A program made the position numbers and the translations under genes. Under the pieces are notes generated by a model. The model saw nothing but the letters and a program-made list of their open reading frames with translations. It searched no databases and was not told the origin of the DNA. This document shows, piece after piece, positions 1 to 6,746 of a DNA stretch of 6,746 bases (position 1 is the stretch's first letter; each line of letters starts with the position of its first letter). The DNA comes from Microbacteriaceae bacterium (GTDB lineage: Bacteria; Actinomycetota; Actinomycetes; Actinomycetales; Microbacteriaceae), in the NCBI GenBank assembly GCA_947486475.1, contig CANKTR010000050.1, positions 1-6,746 of the forward strand, given 5' to 3'.

Positions 1-166
1 AGAAGGTGGGAAACGGGGATCCGTCGGCCAAGCGTGGTTTGGTGGCGACCACGGTGGGAGCGCCGCACGCGCATCGCGCCGCGACTCCGACAACGTCCCG
101 CATGGGGCGACCGAGTTGGATCTGCATGATCTCGAGGTCACGGTCGGACGCAGCGTCGATGGTCAC
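1..166 (-). CDS. DUF501 family protein, N-terminal 55 residues (runs off the window)
   Basis: This is a partial gene whose first 55 codons are visible. It starts at a GTG (166-164) that overlaps the TGA of the upstream ftsB-like gene in a GTGA junction, so translation is probably coupled by termination and reinitiation. No strong Shine-Dalgarno sequence precedes it. The fragment begins VTIDAASDRDLEIMQIQLGR, continues with R-C-A-C-G at residues 31-35, and ends with a P-R-L-A-D-G-S-P-F-P-T stretch at residues 44-54. The pattern LGRP, then RC.CG.P.VV, then PRL.DG.PFPT is how I remember the start of actinobacterial DUF501 proteins. These usually lie directly after ftsB and before an exopolyphosphatase gene. 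The biochemical function of DUF501 is unknown. The paired cysteines at 32 and 34 could belong to a metal site, but the rest of the protein is not visible. The family call is fairly firm from sequence plus position. Confidence 0.85.
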   Translation of the reverse strand, partial: MTIDAASDRDLEIMQIQLGRPMRDVVGVAARCACGAPTVVATKPRLADGSPFPTF

Positions 167-648
167 TCAGTTGCCGTTTCGGGTTTCGCGGCGAACGCAT
201 AGGACTGAACAAACGCCTCCACCCAATCGATTGACGTCCGATGCACGGTACCGAGCACCTCGTCGGACTTTGCGGGTTTGGCGTTGACATCGTTGACGAC
301 CAAATAGGAAATGTCCCCCGGGTACACGAACATGAGCCGTTCCCTGGCTTGCGCCTCGACGTACGCCCGGTCCGACCAGCGTTCAAGTTCTGCTTTCGCT
401 TCCGCGAGGGTCGCGCGGGCCGACGCCACCTCCTTGTCCAACTCGGCGAGACGAACCTGTTGTTCGAACCAAATCTGAACCGGGTTAGACAAGTCGACGA
501 CTGCCGCGACCGCAATGATCACGCCCACGATGACGGCGCCACTGCGCTGAATTTCGCGATCGAGGAAATTGTCGAGCGTCCGCCGCACACCACCACGAGC
601 ACGTCCCGACTTTCGGGCGGGACGGCCGGGTCGCCGCGGGCTAGTCAT
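163..648 (-). CDS. ftsB: FtsB/DivIC-type septum formation initiator protein
   Basis: This 161-residue bitopic membrane protein is probably a divisome component that pairs with FtsL and FtsQ at the septum. The N-terminal 35 residues are strongly basic (many Arg and Lys, cytoplasmic). One hydrophobic segment lies at about residues 37-52, and a heptad-like coiled coil rich in Leu, Ala and Glu follows at about 62-90. The family signature comes next: D-R-A-Y-V-E (93-98), A-R-E-R-L (101-105) and P-G-D (110-112). The last 45 residues form a variable extracytoplasmic tail. The gene follows eno after 42 bp and overlaps the DUF501 gene by 4 nt, the usual actinobacterial order. The ATG start has no purine-rich ribosome site. 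A TACCCT hexamer lies 6 nt upstream, suggesting leaderless expression from an internal promoter. A downstream GTG at residue 21 is a less likely start because the basic N-terminus is typical of actinobacterial members. The exact name (ftsB or divIC) is a family-level call. Confidence 0.9.
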   Translation of the reverse strand: MTSPRRPGRPARKSGRARGGVRRTLDNFLDREIQRSGAVIVGVIIAVAAVVDLSNPVQIWFEQQVRLAELDKEVASARATLAEAKAELERWSDRAYVEAQARERLMFVYPGDISYLVVNDVNAKPAKSDEVLGTVHRTSIDWVEAFVQSYAFAAKPETATE

Positions 649-654
649 GGGACA

Positions 655-660
655 AGGGTA
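655..660 (-). promoter_or_regulatory. Candidate -10 element for a leaderless ftsB transcript
   Basis: Read on the minus strand, the hexamer TACCCT matches the actinobacterial -10 consensus TANNNT. It occupies -12 to -7 relative to the ATG at 648, leaving 6 nt, so transcription would begin at or next to the A of the start codon. The same stretch contains no Shine-Dalgarno sequence. This is inference from spacing. No convincing -35 box is visible. Confidence 0.4.
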
Positions 661-690
661 ACGCGAGCGACGGCTCGGCGGCCGAAGCGA

Positions 691-2001
<1,311 letters not shown>

Positions 2002-2008
2002 TTAGGCG

Positions 2009-3256
2009 TTAGTCGAGCGTCTTCCACTCCAGGGGCTCCCCCGGGTTGAGGAAGGCGTATCGACGGAACCCGTCGTTCGCGAGTTGGTCGAGAATCGCGC
2101 GGGTGTTCTTGGTTTTGTGGACGAGCCGGACACGGAGCCCGTCGGCCATGAGCGCCGTCTTGTGGGCGATCAATTCGGCGGGGGTCAACTGCGGGTCATA
2201 GATGACGGCGACCGAGTCCGACTCGGCGACGTCATCGGTGCGAACGAGGTCGACGAGTCGTTCGAACCCGAGCGAGAACCCGACCGCCGGTACTTCGGTT
2301 CCGAGGAAGCGACCGATCATGCCGTCGTACCGTCCGCCGCCACCGAGCGAGTAACCGAGGTCGGGGTGGGCGACTTCGAAAATCGCGCCCGTGTAATAGC
2401 CCATCCCGCGAACCAGGAACGGGTCGAACACCATCGTGACGCCGGTCCCGACAGCCGCCGCGATCTCGGCGAGTTCGGCCACCGCGTCGGGGGCGACTCC
2501 GGCGGGCAGGGCATCGGTCATCGCCGTGAGCGTCGGAGCCGAGGTGGGGTTGGCGTGACGCCCGAGCAATTCCTCGAGAGTGGCGAGCGCCGCATCACCG
2601 GCCCCGTGTTCGCGTAGCTCGGCGACGACGCCCTCGGCGCCGATCTTGTCGAGTTTGTCCAGGGTGATGAGCGCCGACTCGGTGTTGGTCAGACCGAGCG
2701 CCGACAGCATCCCCATCAGAATGCGGCGGTCGTTCAGGCGAATCGTGGTGCCCGTGATGCCGAGGCGGTCGAGCGTGGCACTCGTGGCGGTGATGAGTTC
2801 GATCTCCGCGAGAATTCCGGATTCGCCGATGATGTCGATGTCGCACTGGACGAACTGTCGGAATCGCCCCTTCTGCGGGCGTTCGGCCCGCCACACCGGA
2901 GCGATCTGAATCGCCCGAAAGACGGGGGGAAGTTCGGCGCGATGCGTCGCATAGAAACGGGCGAGCGGAACAGTGAGGTCGTATCGCAACCCCATGTCGA
3001 TCAGGTCCGCGGTAGACGTCGCCGCGGCGATGTCGTCGGGGGTGAGACCGCGCTTGAGCACACCGAACGCGAGTTTTTCGTTGTCACCGCCGAGACCAGC
3101 GGACAAACGCGCCGATTCTTCGACGACGGGGGTCTCGATTTCGTCGAAACCGTTCACCCGGAAGGATTCGCGAATGACGCCCAGAACCCGATCGCGACGG
3201 GCTTTCTCGGCGGGGGTGAAGTCGCGCATCCCTCGGGGTGGGTTCACGGTCGCCAT
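2009..3256 (-). CDS. hisS: Histidyl-tRNA synthetase
   Basis: This class II aminoacyl-tRNA synthetase charges tRNA-His with histidine in the cytoplasm. The chosen start gives 415 residues beginning MATVNPPRGMRDF, the conserved HisRS N-terminus. Motif 1 lies around G-F-D-E-I-E-T-P (37-44). Motif 2 spans F-R-A-I-Q-I through R-A-E-R-P-Q-K-G-R (113-131), followed by Q-F-V-Q-C-D-I-D-I-I-G. The histidine-specific loop is R-G-M-G-Y-Y-T-G (283-290). Motif 3 is G-G-G-G-R-Y-D-G (306-312) with G-F-S-L-G-F-E-R-L at 326-334. The C-terminal anticodon-binding domain (about 345-415) is short and divergent, ending E-W-K-T-L-D just after P-G-E-P. A GTG 66 nt further upstream (3322) is in frame but would add residues not seen in the family and would cover the promoter region. 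There is no clear ribosome site; AACAAT sits at -12 to -7. hisS heads the likely hisS-eno-ftsB-DUF501 unit. Confidence 0.97.
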   Translation of the reverse strand: MATVNPPRGMRDFTPAEKARRDRVLGVIRESFRVNGFDEIETPVVEESARLSAGLGGDNEKLAFGVLKRGLTPDDIAAATSTADLIDMGLRYDLTVPLARFYATHRAELPPVFRAIQIAPVWRAERPQKGRFRQFVQCDIDIIGESGILAEIELITATSATLDRLGITGTTIRLNDRRILMGMLSALGLTNTESALITLDKLDKIGAEGVVAELREHGAGDAALATLEELLGRHANPTSAPTLTAMTDALPAGVAPDAVAELAEIAAAVGTGVTMVFDPFLVRGMGYYTGAIFEVAHPDLGYSLGGGGRYDGMIGRFLGTEVPAVGFSLGFERLVDLVRTDDVAESDSVAVIYDPQLTPAELIAHKTALMADGLRVRLVHKTKNTRAILDQLANDGFRRYAFLNPGEPLEWKTLD

Positions 3257-3262
3257 TTGATT

Positions 3263-3268
3263 ATTGTT
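3263..3268 (-). promoter_or_regulatory. Candidate -10 element for a leaderless hisS transcript
   Basis: On the minus strand AACAAT occupies -12 to -7 before the ATG at 3256. It matches the A and final T of TANNNT but lacks the first T. The only purine run (GGAA) lies 10 nt from the start, long for a Shine-Dalgarno site. The call rests on spacing and on the similar arrangement at the divergent gene and at ftsB. Confidence 0.25.
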
Positions 3269-3319
3269 CCACAGGTCAGAGACCCCAGACCGAACGGCGC
3301 GACCACCCCGATTCGGTGG

Positions 3320-3325
3320 CACACT
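3320..3325 (+). promoter_or_regulatory. Candidate -10 element for the plus-strand membrane protein gene
   Basis: CACACT lies at -12 to -7 from the ATG at 3332, with 6 nt (GGAAAC) between. It matches TANNNT except at the first base. If used, the transcript would be leaderless. The GGAA that follows is too close to the ATG to be a good ribosome site, which supports this reading. No -35 box is evident. Confidence 0.3.
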
Positions 3326-3331
3326 GGAAAC

Positions 3332-4420
3332 ATGAGCACCACTGGATTTATCCCGCGTTTCCTCGAGTCCCTCGCCTCACTGACTCGAACCGGTTACTGG
3401 GCGATTCTTGTCATCACCACGGCGTCCCTGTCGCTCATCCTCGTCGGGTTGACGGTCGCGAGTGATGCGGCCACCGCGGTCGGCACCGACTCCGGGCGCA
3501 TGGCTTTGTCCTTCGCGGTCTTCCTTGTTCTGATCGCCGTCCTTCTCGGCGTCCCGACTGTGTTCATCACGGTGCGCGAAACCCTCGGTCGGCTCGGGTT
3601 CGTTCACACCTTTCTTCTCTCGATCGTCGTCGGCGGTTCGTTCCTCGTCGCCGCTGCTCCGGCAATCCTGTGGTCGATTCTGTCGACGGGCGTGTCCGGC
3701 GATGTGTGGATGCCGACGGTCGCGACCGTCGAATTACAGGTCGTGGTGATTGGTGCGCTGGTGGCACTCGCACACTGGGCGATTGCGAACCCCAGTGCCG
3801 CAACTACCACCGCCTTCGGACTCGTTGCGGGAATCACGGTCGGACCGCTGTTGATTGTCGGGGCGGCGTCATTGGGCACTCCGGTCGAACAAACGACGAA
3901 AACGTATTACATCCAGTGGAAGGACGAAAACGAGCCGACCGACCCCGACACCGGTTATCCGCTGAACCCGACGTGTGAGAAGTATCCGTCCACGTCGACC
4001 GCGTTTCTCACCGATTATTCGGGCGTGTGGTCGGTTGTCACGACCAACCCCGTCGCGCTCGTCAGCGCATCCATCACCCCGGTCGTCGGCGATTGGGAAG
4101 GCCCCGGCGATATGAGCCTCGGGGAGACAGGGCCCAACGGGATGCCCGCCGTGCAGGTGCCGCTCGACCTGTTTTCGACCGTCGACCTGAACGTGCGCGG
4201 GATGCAATTTCCGATTCAAACCGACATCGTCATCGACGAGTGTGCAAACATCGCCGAGTTCGGCACGCCGTATCCCACGCTCGACGGTGACCGCACCCCG
4301 CGCGAGGTCATCGAGCAGTCGACCTCGGGTTATGCCGGCGGCGTGCTCGGTCAGGCACTGTTCGTGGCTCTCGCGACCGCGATTCTGGTCCCGATTCGCC
4401 TTCGCGGGCGACGCGCCTAG
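3332..4420 (+). CDS. Uncharacterised six-pass membrane protein with a large external domain
   Basis: I do not recognise this 362-residue protein. Hydrophobic segments at about residues 22-42, 58-78, 94-116, 131-151, 160-182 and 336-355 suggest six membrane passes. Arg-rich ends and the loop R-E-T-L-G-R (82-87) place both termini inside by the positive-inside rule. Between segments 5 and 6 lies a polar, Pro-, Thr- and Asp-rich stretch of about 150 residues (184-333), predicted to face outside. It holds the only two cysteines of the protein, Cys215 and Cys304, which could form a disulfide. The protein ends R-L-R-G-R-R-A. The start chosen is the ATG at 3332, because it opens a plausible cytoplasmic N-terminus; frame extension upstream to 2942 only runs antisense to hisS. 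It is the sole plus-strand gene here, divergent from hisS and convergent with mazG, sharing the CTAG stop. No enzyme or transporter motif is visible. Surface or envelope-related function is a guess. Confidence 0.85.
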   Translation: MSTTGFIPRFLESLASLTRTGYWAILVITTASLSLILVGLTVASDAATAVGTDSGRMALSFAVFLVLIAVLLGVPTVFITVRETLGRLGFVHTFLLSIVVGGSFLVAAAPAILWSILSTGVSGDVWMPTVATVELQVVVIGALVALAHWAIANPSAATTTAFGLVAGITVGPLLIVGAASLGTPVEQTTKTYYIQWKDENEPTDPDTGYPLNPTCEKYPSTSTAFLTDYSGVWSVVTTNPVALVSASITPVVGDWEGPGDMSLGETGPNGMPAVQVPLDLFSTVDLNVRGMQFPIQTDIVIDECANIAEFGTPYPTLDGDRTPREVIEQSTSGYAGGVLGQALFVALATAILVPIRLRGRRA

Positions 4421-5061
4421 TCTTTCGTTTCCGCCTCGGCGTCGGTGATCAGGCGGCGGACGGCGGACCGCACGGCACCTTCGGCATCGAGCCCGTTCGC
4501 TTTGGCGGCGGCGACAATCGCGACGAGCAGGTCTCCCAGTTCGTCGGTCGTGGTGTTCTGGTCGACCAGGTCGGATGGTGTCGGCTGGTTCGTCAACTTG
4601 CCGATGACCTTGTCGGCCAGCGAAAGGGCCGGAAGTCCCTTCGGCAACCCCTCGAACCCGGACGTCCGTTCGGGTTTCTCGGCGGCCTTCCACTTCTCCC
4701 AGTTGGCAACGACCTCGTCGGCCGTATCCGCGCTGACATCCCCGAACACGTGCGGGTGGCGTCCCACCATCTTGTCGCGGGCGACGCGGGCGACGTCCTC
4801 GATGTCGAACGGGCGGTCGGGGTGTGCACTTCCGAGGTCGGCGTGAAATAGCACCTGGTACAGCACGTCCCCGAGTTCCTCGATCATGTGCGTTCGGTCA
4901 CCCGACTCGACGGCGTCGATGAACTCGTGGCTCTCTTCGATCAGGTACTTGATCAACGTCTCGTGTGTCTGTTCGCGATCCCACGCGCAGCCGTCCTTGC
5001 CGCGCAGCCTCGCCATCACGGCGATGAGGGCGTCGAGTTCGGGGTGTTCGGATTCGCTCAT
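4417..5061 (-). CDS. mazG: MazG family nucleoside triphosphate pyrophosphohydrolase
   Basis: MazG enzymes hydrolyse nucleoside triphosphates to monophosphates and pyrophosphate, using Mg2+, and are thought to cleanse non-canonical or damaged nucleotides. This copy has 214 residues. The N-terminal MazG domain is complete. It has G-C-A-W-D at 24-28, then the metal-binding set E-E-S-H-E (42-46) and E-E-L-G-D (61-65), and W-E-K-W-K at 121-125. The C-terminal half keeps P-A-L-S-L-A-D-K (144-151) and E-L-G-D-L-L (174-179) but appears to lack the Glu-rich helix that normally precedes it, so the second domain looks non-catalytic. That would explain why it is shorter than the roughly 260-residue E. 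coli protein. The ATG overlaps the mfd TGA by 4 nt (ATGA), and GGTGA lies 6 nt upstream inside mfd, so it is translationally coupled to mfd. Its stop shares CTAG with the convergent membrane protein gene. Confidence 0.96.
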   Translation of the reverse strand: MSESEHPELDALIAVMARLRGKDGCAWDREQTHETLIKYLIEESHEFIDAVESGDRTHMIEELGDVLYQVLFHADLGSAHPDRPFDIEDVARVARDKMVGRHPHVFGDVSADTADEVVANWEKWKAAEKPERTSGFEGLPKGLPALSLADKVIGKLTNQPTPSDLVDQNTTTDELGDLLVAIVAAAKANGLDAEGAVRSAVRRLITDAEAETKD

Positions 5062-6746
5062 GCGGTTTCACCATAAATCGCCTCGACCACATCGCGCACC
5101 CATTCGACCAGGTCGTCGCCGTCGCGGTTCGGCATTGGAACGAGGCAGGCCGACATCGCCGACACGTACCGTGCGCCCGTGTACAACCGCACGAGCCGCG
5201 TTTGTCGCGAATCGGGCAGGTCCACTCCGGCAACGCGCAGGTTCGACCCCGCGGTGACCATCTCGGTGATGCCCAGTTCGGCAACGCGACGACGAAGGCG
5301 TGCGACCGACGCGAGCGTCTGAACCTGGGCGGGCGGCTCGCCGTAGCGGTCGCGCATCTCGTCGAGCTCGACGTCGATGGCATCGGGGGCGGCCGACGGG
5401 AACGACGCGGCGGACAGTTTTTGGTACGCCTCGAGCCGCAGCCGTTCGCTCTCGATGTAGTCCTCGGGAATTCGCGCATCGACCGGGATTTCGAGTCGGA
5501 GGTCGTTCGATTCGGGCGCTTCGTCGCCCTTGAACTCGCCGACGGCTTCGGCGATCATGCGCAGGTACAGGTCGAACCCGACCCCGGCGATGTGACCCGC
5601 TTGTTCGCCACCCAACAGGTTGCCGGCTCCGCGCAGTTCGAGGTCTTTCAACGCAATCGCCATTCCCCCACCGAGATCCGAGTTCTGGGCGATGGTCTTG
5701 AGCCGCTCGTACGCGGTCTCGCTCAGTTCGTGGTCACGGTCGTACAGGAAATAGGCATACGCCCGCTCGCGCGAACGGCCGACGCGACCGCGCAACTGGT
5801 GCAACTGGCTCAGTCCGTATTTGTCGGCGCGATCGATGATGAGCGTGTTCGCGTTGGGAATGTCGAGTCCCGTTTCGACGATGGTGGTCGACACGAGCAC
5901 GTCGAATCGGCGCTCCCAAAAGTCGACCATGACCTTTTCGAGGGCGGCTTCGGACAACTTGCCGTGGGCGACGGCGATGCGCGCGTCGGGCACGAGTTCC
6001 GCGAGACGTGCGGCGACACCGGGGATAGTCGACACGCGATTGTGGACGTAGAACACCTGTCCTTCGCGCAACATTTCGCGCTTGATGGCGGCAGCGACCT
6101 GTTCGTCCGAATACTGTCCGACGTAGGTCAGTACGGGGTGGCGTTCCTCCGGCGGGGTCGCGAGGGTCGACATCTCACGAATCCCCGCGATGGCCATCTC
6201 GAGTGTTCGCGGAATCGGGGTCGCGCTCATCGACAGAACGTCGACGTTGGTCTTGAGTTGTTTGAGCGTCTCTTTGTGTTCGACACCGAACCGCTGTTCT
6301 TCATCGATGACGACGAGCCCCAGGTCTTTGAACGAAATCCCCTTCGACAACAACCGGTGTGTCCCGATGACCACATCGAGCGACCCGTCAGCGAGGGACG
6401 CGAGCGTGTGCTTTGCCTCAGCGTCGGTCTGGAACCTTGACAGCGGAGCGAGTTTCACGGGGAATCCCGCGAATCGCTCACGGAAGGTTTCAGTGTGCTG
6501 GCGAACCAGAAGTGTCGTCGGCGCGATAATCGCGACCTGCTTGCCCGCCATCACCGCTTTGAACGCAGCGCGAACGGCGACCTCGGTCTTGCCGAACCCG
6601 ACGTCCCCGGCCAACAGGCGGTCCATCGGGATTTCGCTCTCCATGTCCGCTTTGACCTCGTCGATGGTCGTCAACTGGTCGGGCGTCTCGTGATACGGGA
6701 ACGCGTCTTCGAGTTCGCGTTGCCACGGGGTGTCGGGCGGGAACGC
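5058..6746 (-). CDS. mfd: Transcription-repair coupling factor Mfd, C-terminal half (5' part outside window)
   Basis: Mfd is a DNA translocase that pushes stalled RNA polymerase off damaged DNA and recruits UvrA for nucleotide excision repair. The open frame continues past the window edge; 562 residues are visible, roughly half of a normal protein of about 1150-1200. In visible numbering, the fragment starts A-F-P-P-D-T-P-W-Q just before the helicase core. Walker A is G-D-V-G-F-G-K-T (47-54), motif II is D-E-E-Q (148-151), and motif III is S-A-T-P-I-P-R-T-L (174-182). Motif VI is Q-L-R-G-R-V-G-R (317-324), followed by the RecG/Mfd-type segment [10 protein letters not shown] (371-380) used in translocation. 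From about residue 415 the TRCF C-terminal domain follows, which in known Mfd controls UvrA binding. The UvrB-like and RNA polymerase-binding domains are outside the window. All visible helicase motifs are intact. It overlaps mazG by 4 nt. Confidence 0.98.
   Translation of the reverse strand, partial: AFPPDTPWQRELEDAFPYHETPDQLTTIDEVKADMESEIPMDRLLAGDVGFGKTEVAVRAAFKAVMAGKQVAIIAPTTLLVRQHTETFRERFAGFPVKLAPLSRFQTDAEAKHTLASLADGSLDVVIGTHRLLSKGISFKDLGLVVIDEEQRFGVEHKETLKQLKTNVDVLSMSATPIPRTLEMAIAGIREMSTLATPPEERHPVLTYVGQYSDEQVAAAIKREMLREGQVFYVHNRVSTIPGVAARLAELVPDARIAVAHGKLSEAALEKVMVDFWERRFDVLVSTTIVETGLDIPNANTLIIDRADKYGLSQLHQLRGRVGRSRERAYAYFLYDRDHELSETAYERLKTIAQNSDLGGGMAIALKDLELRGAGNLLGGEQAGHIAGVGFDLYLRMIAEAVGEFKGDEAPESNDLRLEIPVDARIPEDYIESERLRLEAYQKLSAASFPSAAPDAIDVELDEMRDRYGEPPAQVQTLASVARLRRRVAELGITEMVTAGSNLRVAGVDLPDSRQTRLVRLYTGARYVSAMSACLVPMPNRDGDDLVEWVRDVVEAIYGETA
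5068..5072 (-). promoter_or_regulatory. Ribosome binding site of mazG within mfd
   Basis: On the minus strand GGTGA lies 6 nt before the mazG ATG at 5061, inside the last codons of mfd. Together with the ATGA overlap it supports coupled translation of mfd and mazG and fixes the mazG start. Confidence 0.6.

Larger units (their letters stand above)
3257..3331. promoter_or_regulatory. Divergent intergenic region between hisS and the membrane protein gene
   Basis: This 75-bp gap is the only divergent junction in the window, so it must carry promoters for both hisS (minus) and the membrane protein gene (plus) unless they start inside coding sequence. It contains an imperfect dyad with CCACC at 3303-3307 and GGTGG at 3315-3319, and possible -10 hexamers next to each start codon. 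No strong Shine-Dalgarno sequence is seen for either gene. No operator of a known regulator is recognised. Confidence 0.6.

Noticed and set aside
673..688. A short hairpin after the eno stop: on the minus strand GCTTCGG and CCGAGC around a 3-nt loop with one bulge.
   Set aside because: The stem is only about 6 bp with a bulge and has no T tract after it, so it does not support a terminator. Such stems are common in GC-rich DNA.
3257..3322. An upstream GTG start for hisS, adding 22 residues.
   Set aside because: The added residues are not seen in HisRS proteins, whose conserved start matches the ATG at 3256, and they would occupy almost the whole intergenic gap.
2942..3331. An upstream in-frame extension of the plus-strand membrane gene, adding 130 residues.
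   Set aside because: It would lie antisense to the conserved N-terminus of hisS and across the divergent promoter gap. The ATG at 3332 gives a sensible membrane protein N-terminus.
3869..4693. A 274-codon minus-strand open frame across the membrane gene and the mazG tail.
   Set aside because: It is register-matched to the membrane gene codons, and its product is Arg-rich and low in hydrophobic residues, typical of a shadow frame. The plus-strand reading gives clean membrane segments.
5202..6440. A 412-codon open frame on the plus strand, antisense to mfd.
   Set aside because: It has the same register relation to the mfd codons, so it is explained by avoidance of TTA, CTA and TCA. Mfd motifs are intact on the minus strand.

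Overview
The window is a GC-rich stretch of a bacterial chromosome with ordinary housekeeping content. From the 3' edge inward, the minus strand carries mfd (C-terminal half only), mazG, hisS, eno, a ftsB/divIC-type division gene and the start of a DUF501 gene. From general knowledge, the order mfd-mazG ... eno-ftsB-DUF501 is a classic actinobacterial arrangement. The HisRS sequence style (a start like MATVNPPRGMRDF and a short C-terminus ending near LEW) suggests Micrococcales, perhaps Microbacteriaceae. That placement is inferred from remembered family features, not from a search.

Layout. Positions 6746-5058 (minus) hold the Mfd helicase and C-terminal domains, overlapping the mazG start by 4 nt (ATGA). 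mazG (5061-4417, minus) runs tail to tail into the only plus-strand gene, an unrecognised 362-residue membrane protein (3332-4420). Both genes end in the same tetranucleotide CTAG. A 75-bp divergent gap (3257-3331) separates that gene from hisS (3256-2009, minus). hisS is followed after 37 bp by eno (1971-691), after a further 42 bp by the ftsB-like gene (648-163), and then, with a 4-nt GTGA overlap, by the DUF501 gene, which leaves the window at position 1.

How the genes work together. There are at least three transcription units: mfd-mazG (DNA repair coupling and nucleotide-pool cleaning), the lone membrane protein, and hisS-eno-ftsB-DUF501 (tRNA charging, glycolysis, septum assembly, unknown). 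The three genes at the start of a unit or after a gap without a visible Shine-Dalgarno sequence (hisS, the membrane protein and ftsB) each have an A-n-n-n-T hexamer ending 7 nt before the start codon. This is the spacing expected of leaderless actinobacterial promoters. ftsB has the full TANNNT form, so it may have its own promoter inside the operon.

I see no mobile element, CRISPR array, tRNA, rRNA or obvious foreign island. The best candidate for undescribed biology is the plus-strand membrane protein, with six predicted membrane segments and a roughly 150-residue outside domain carrying the protein's only two cysteines. Nothing here amounts to a clearly novel system.
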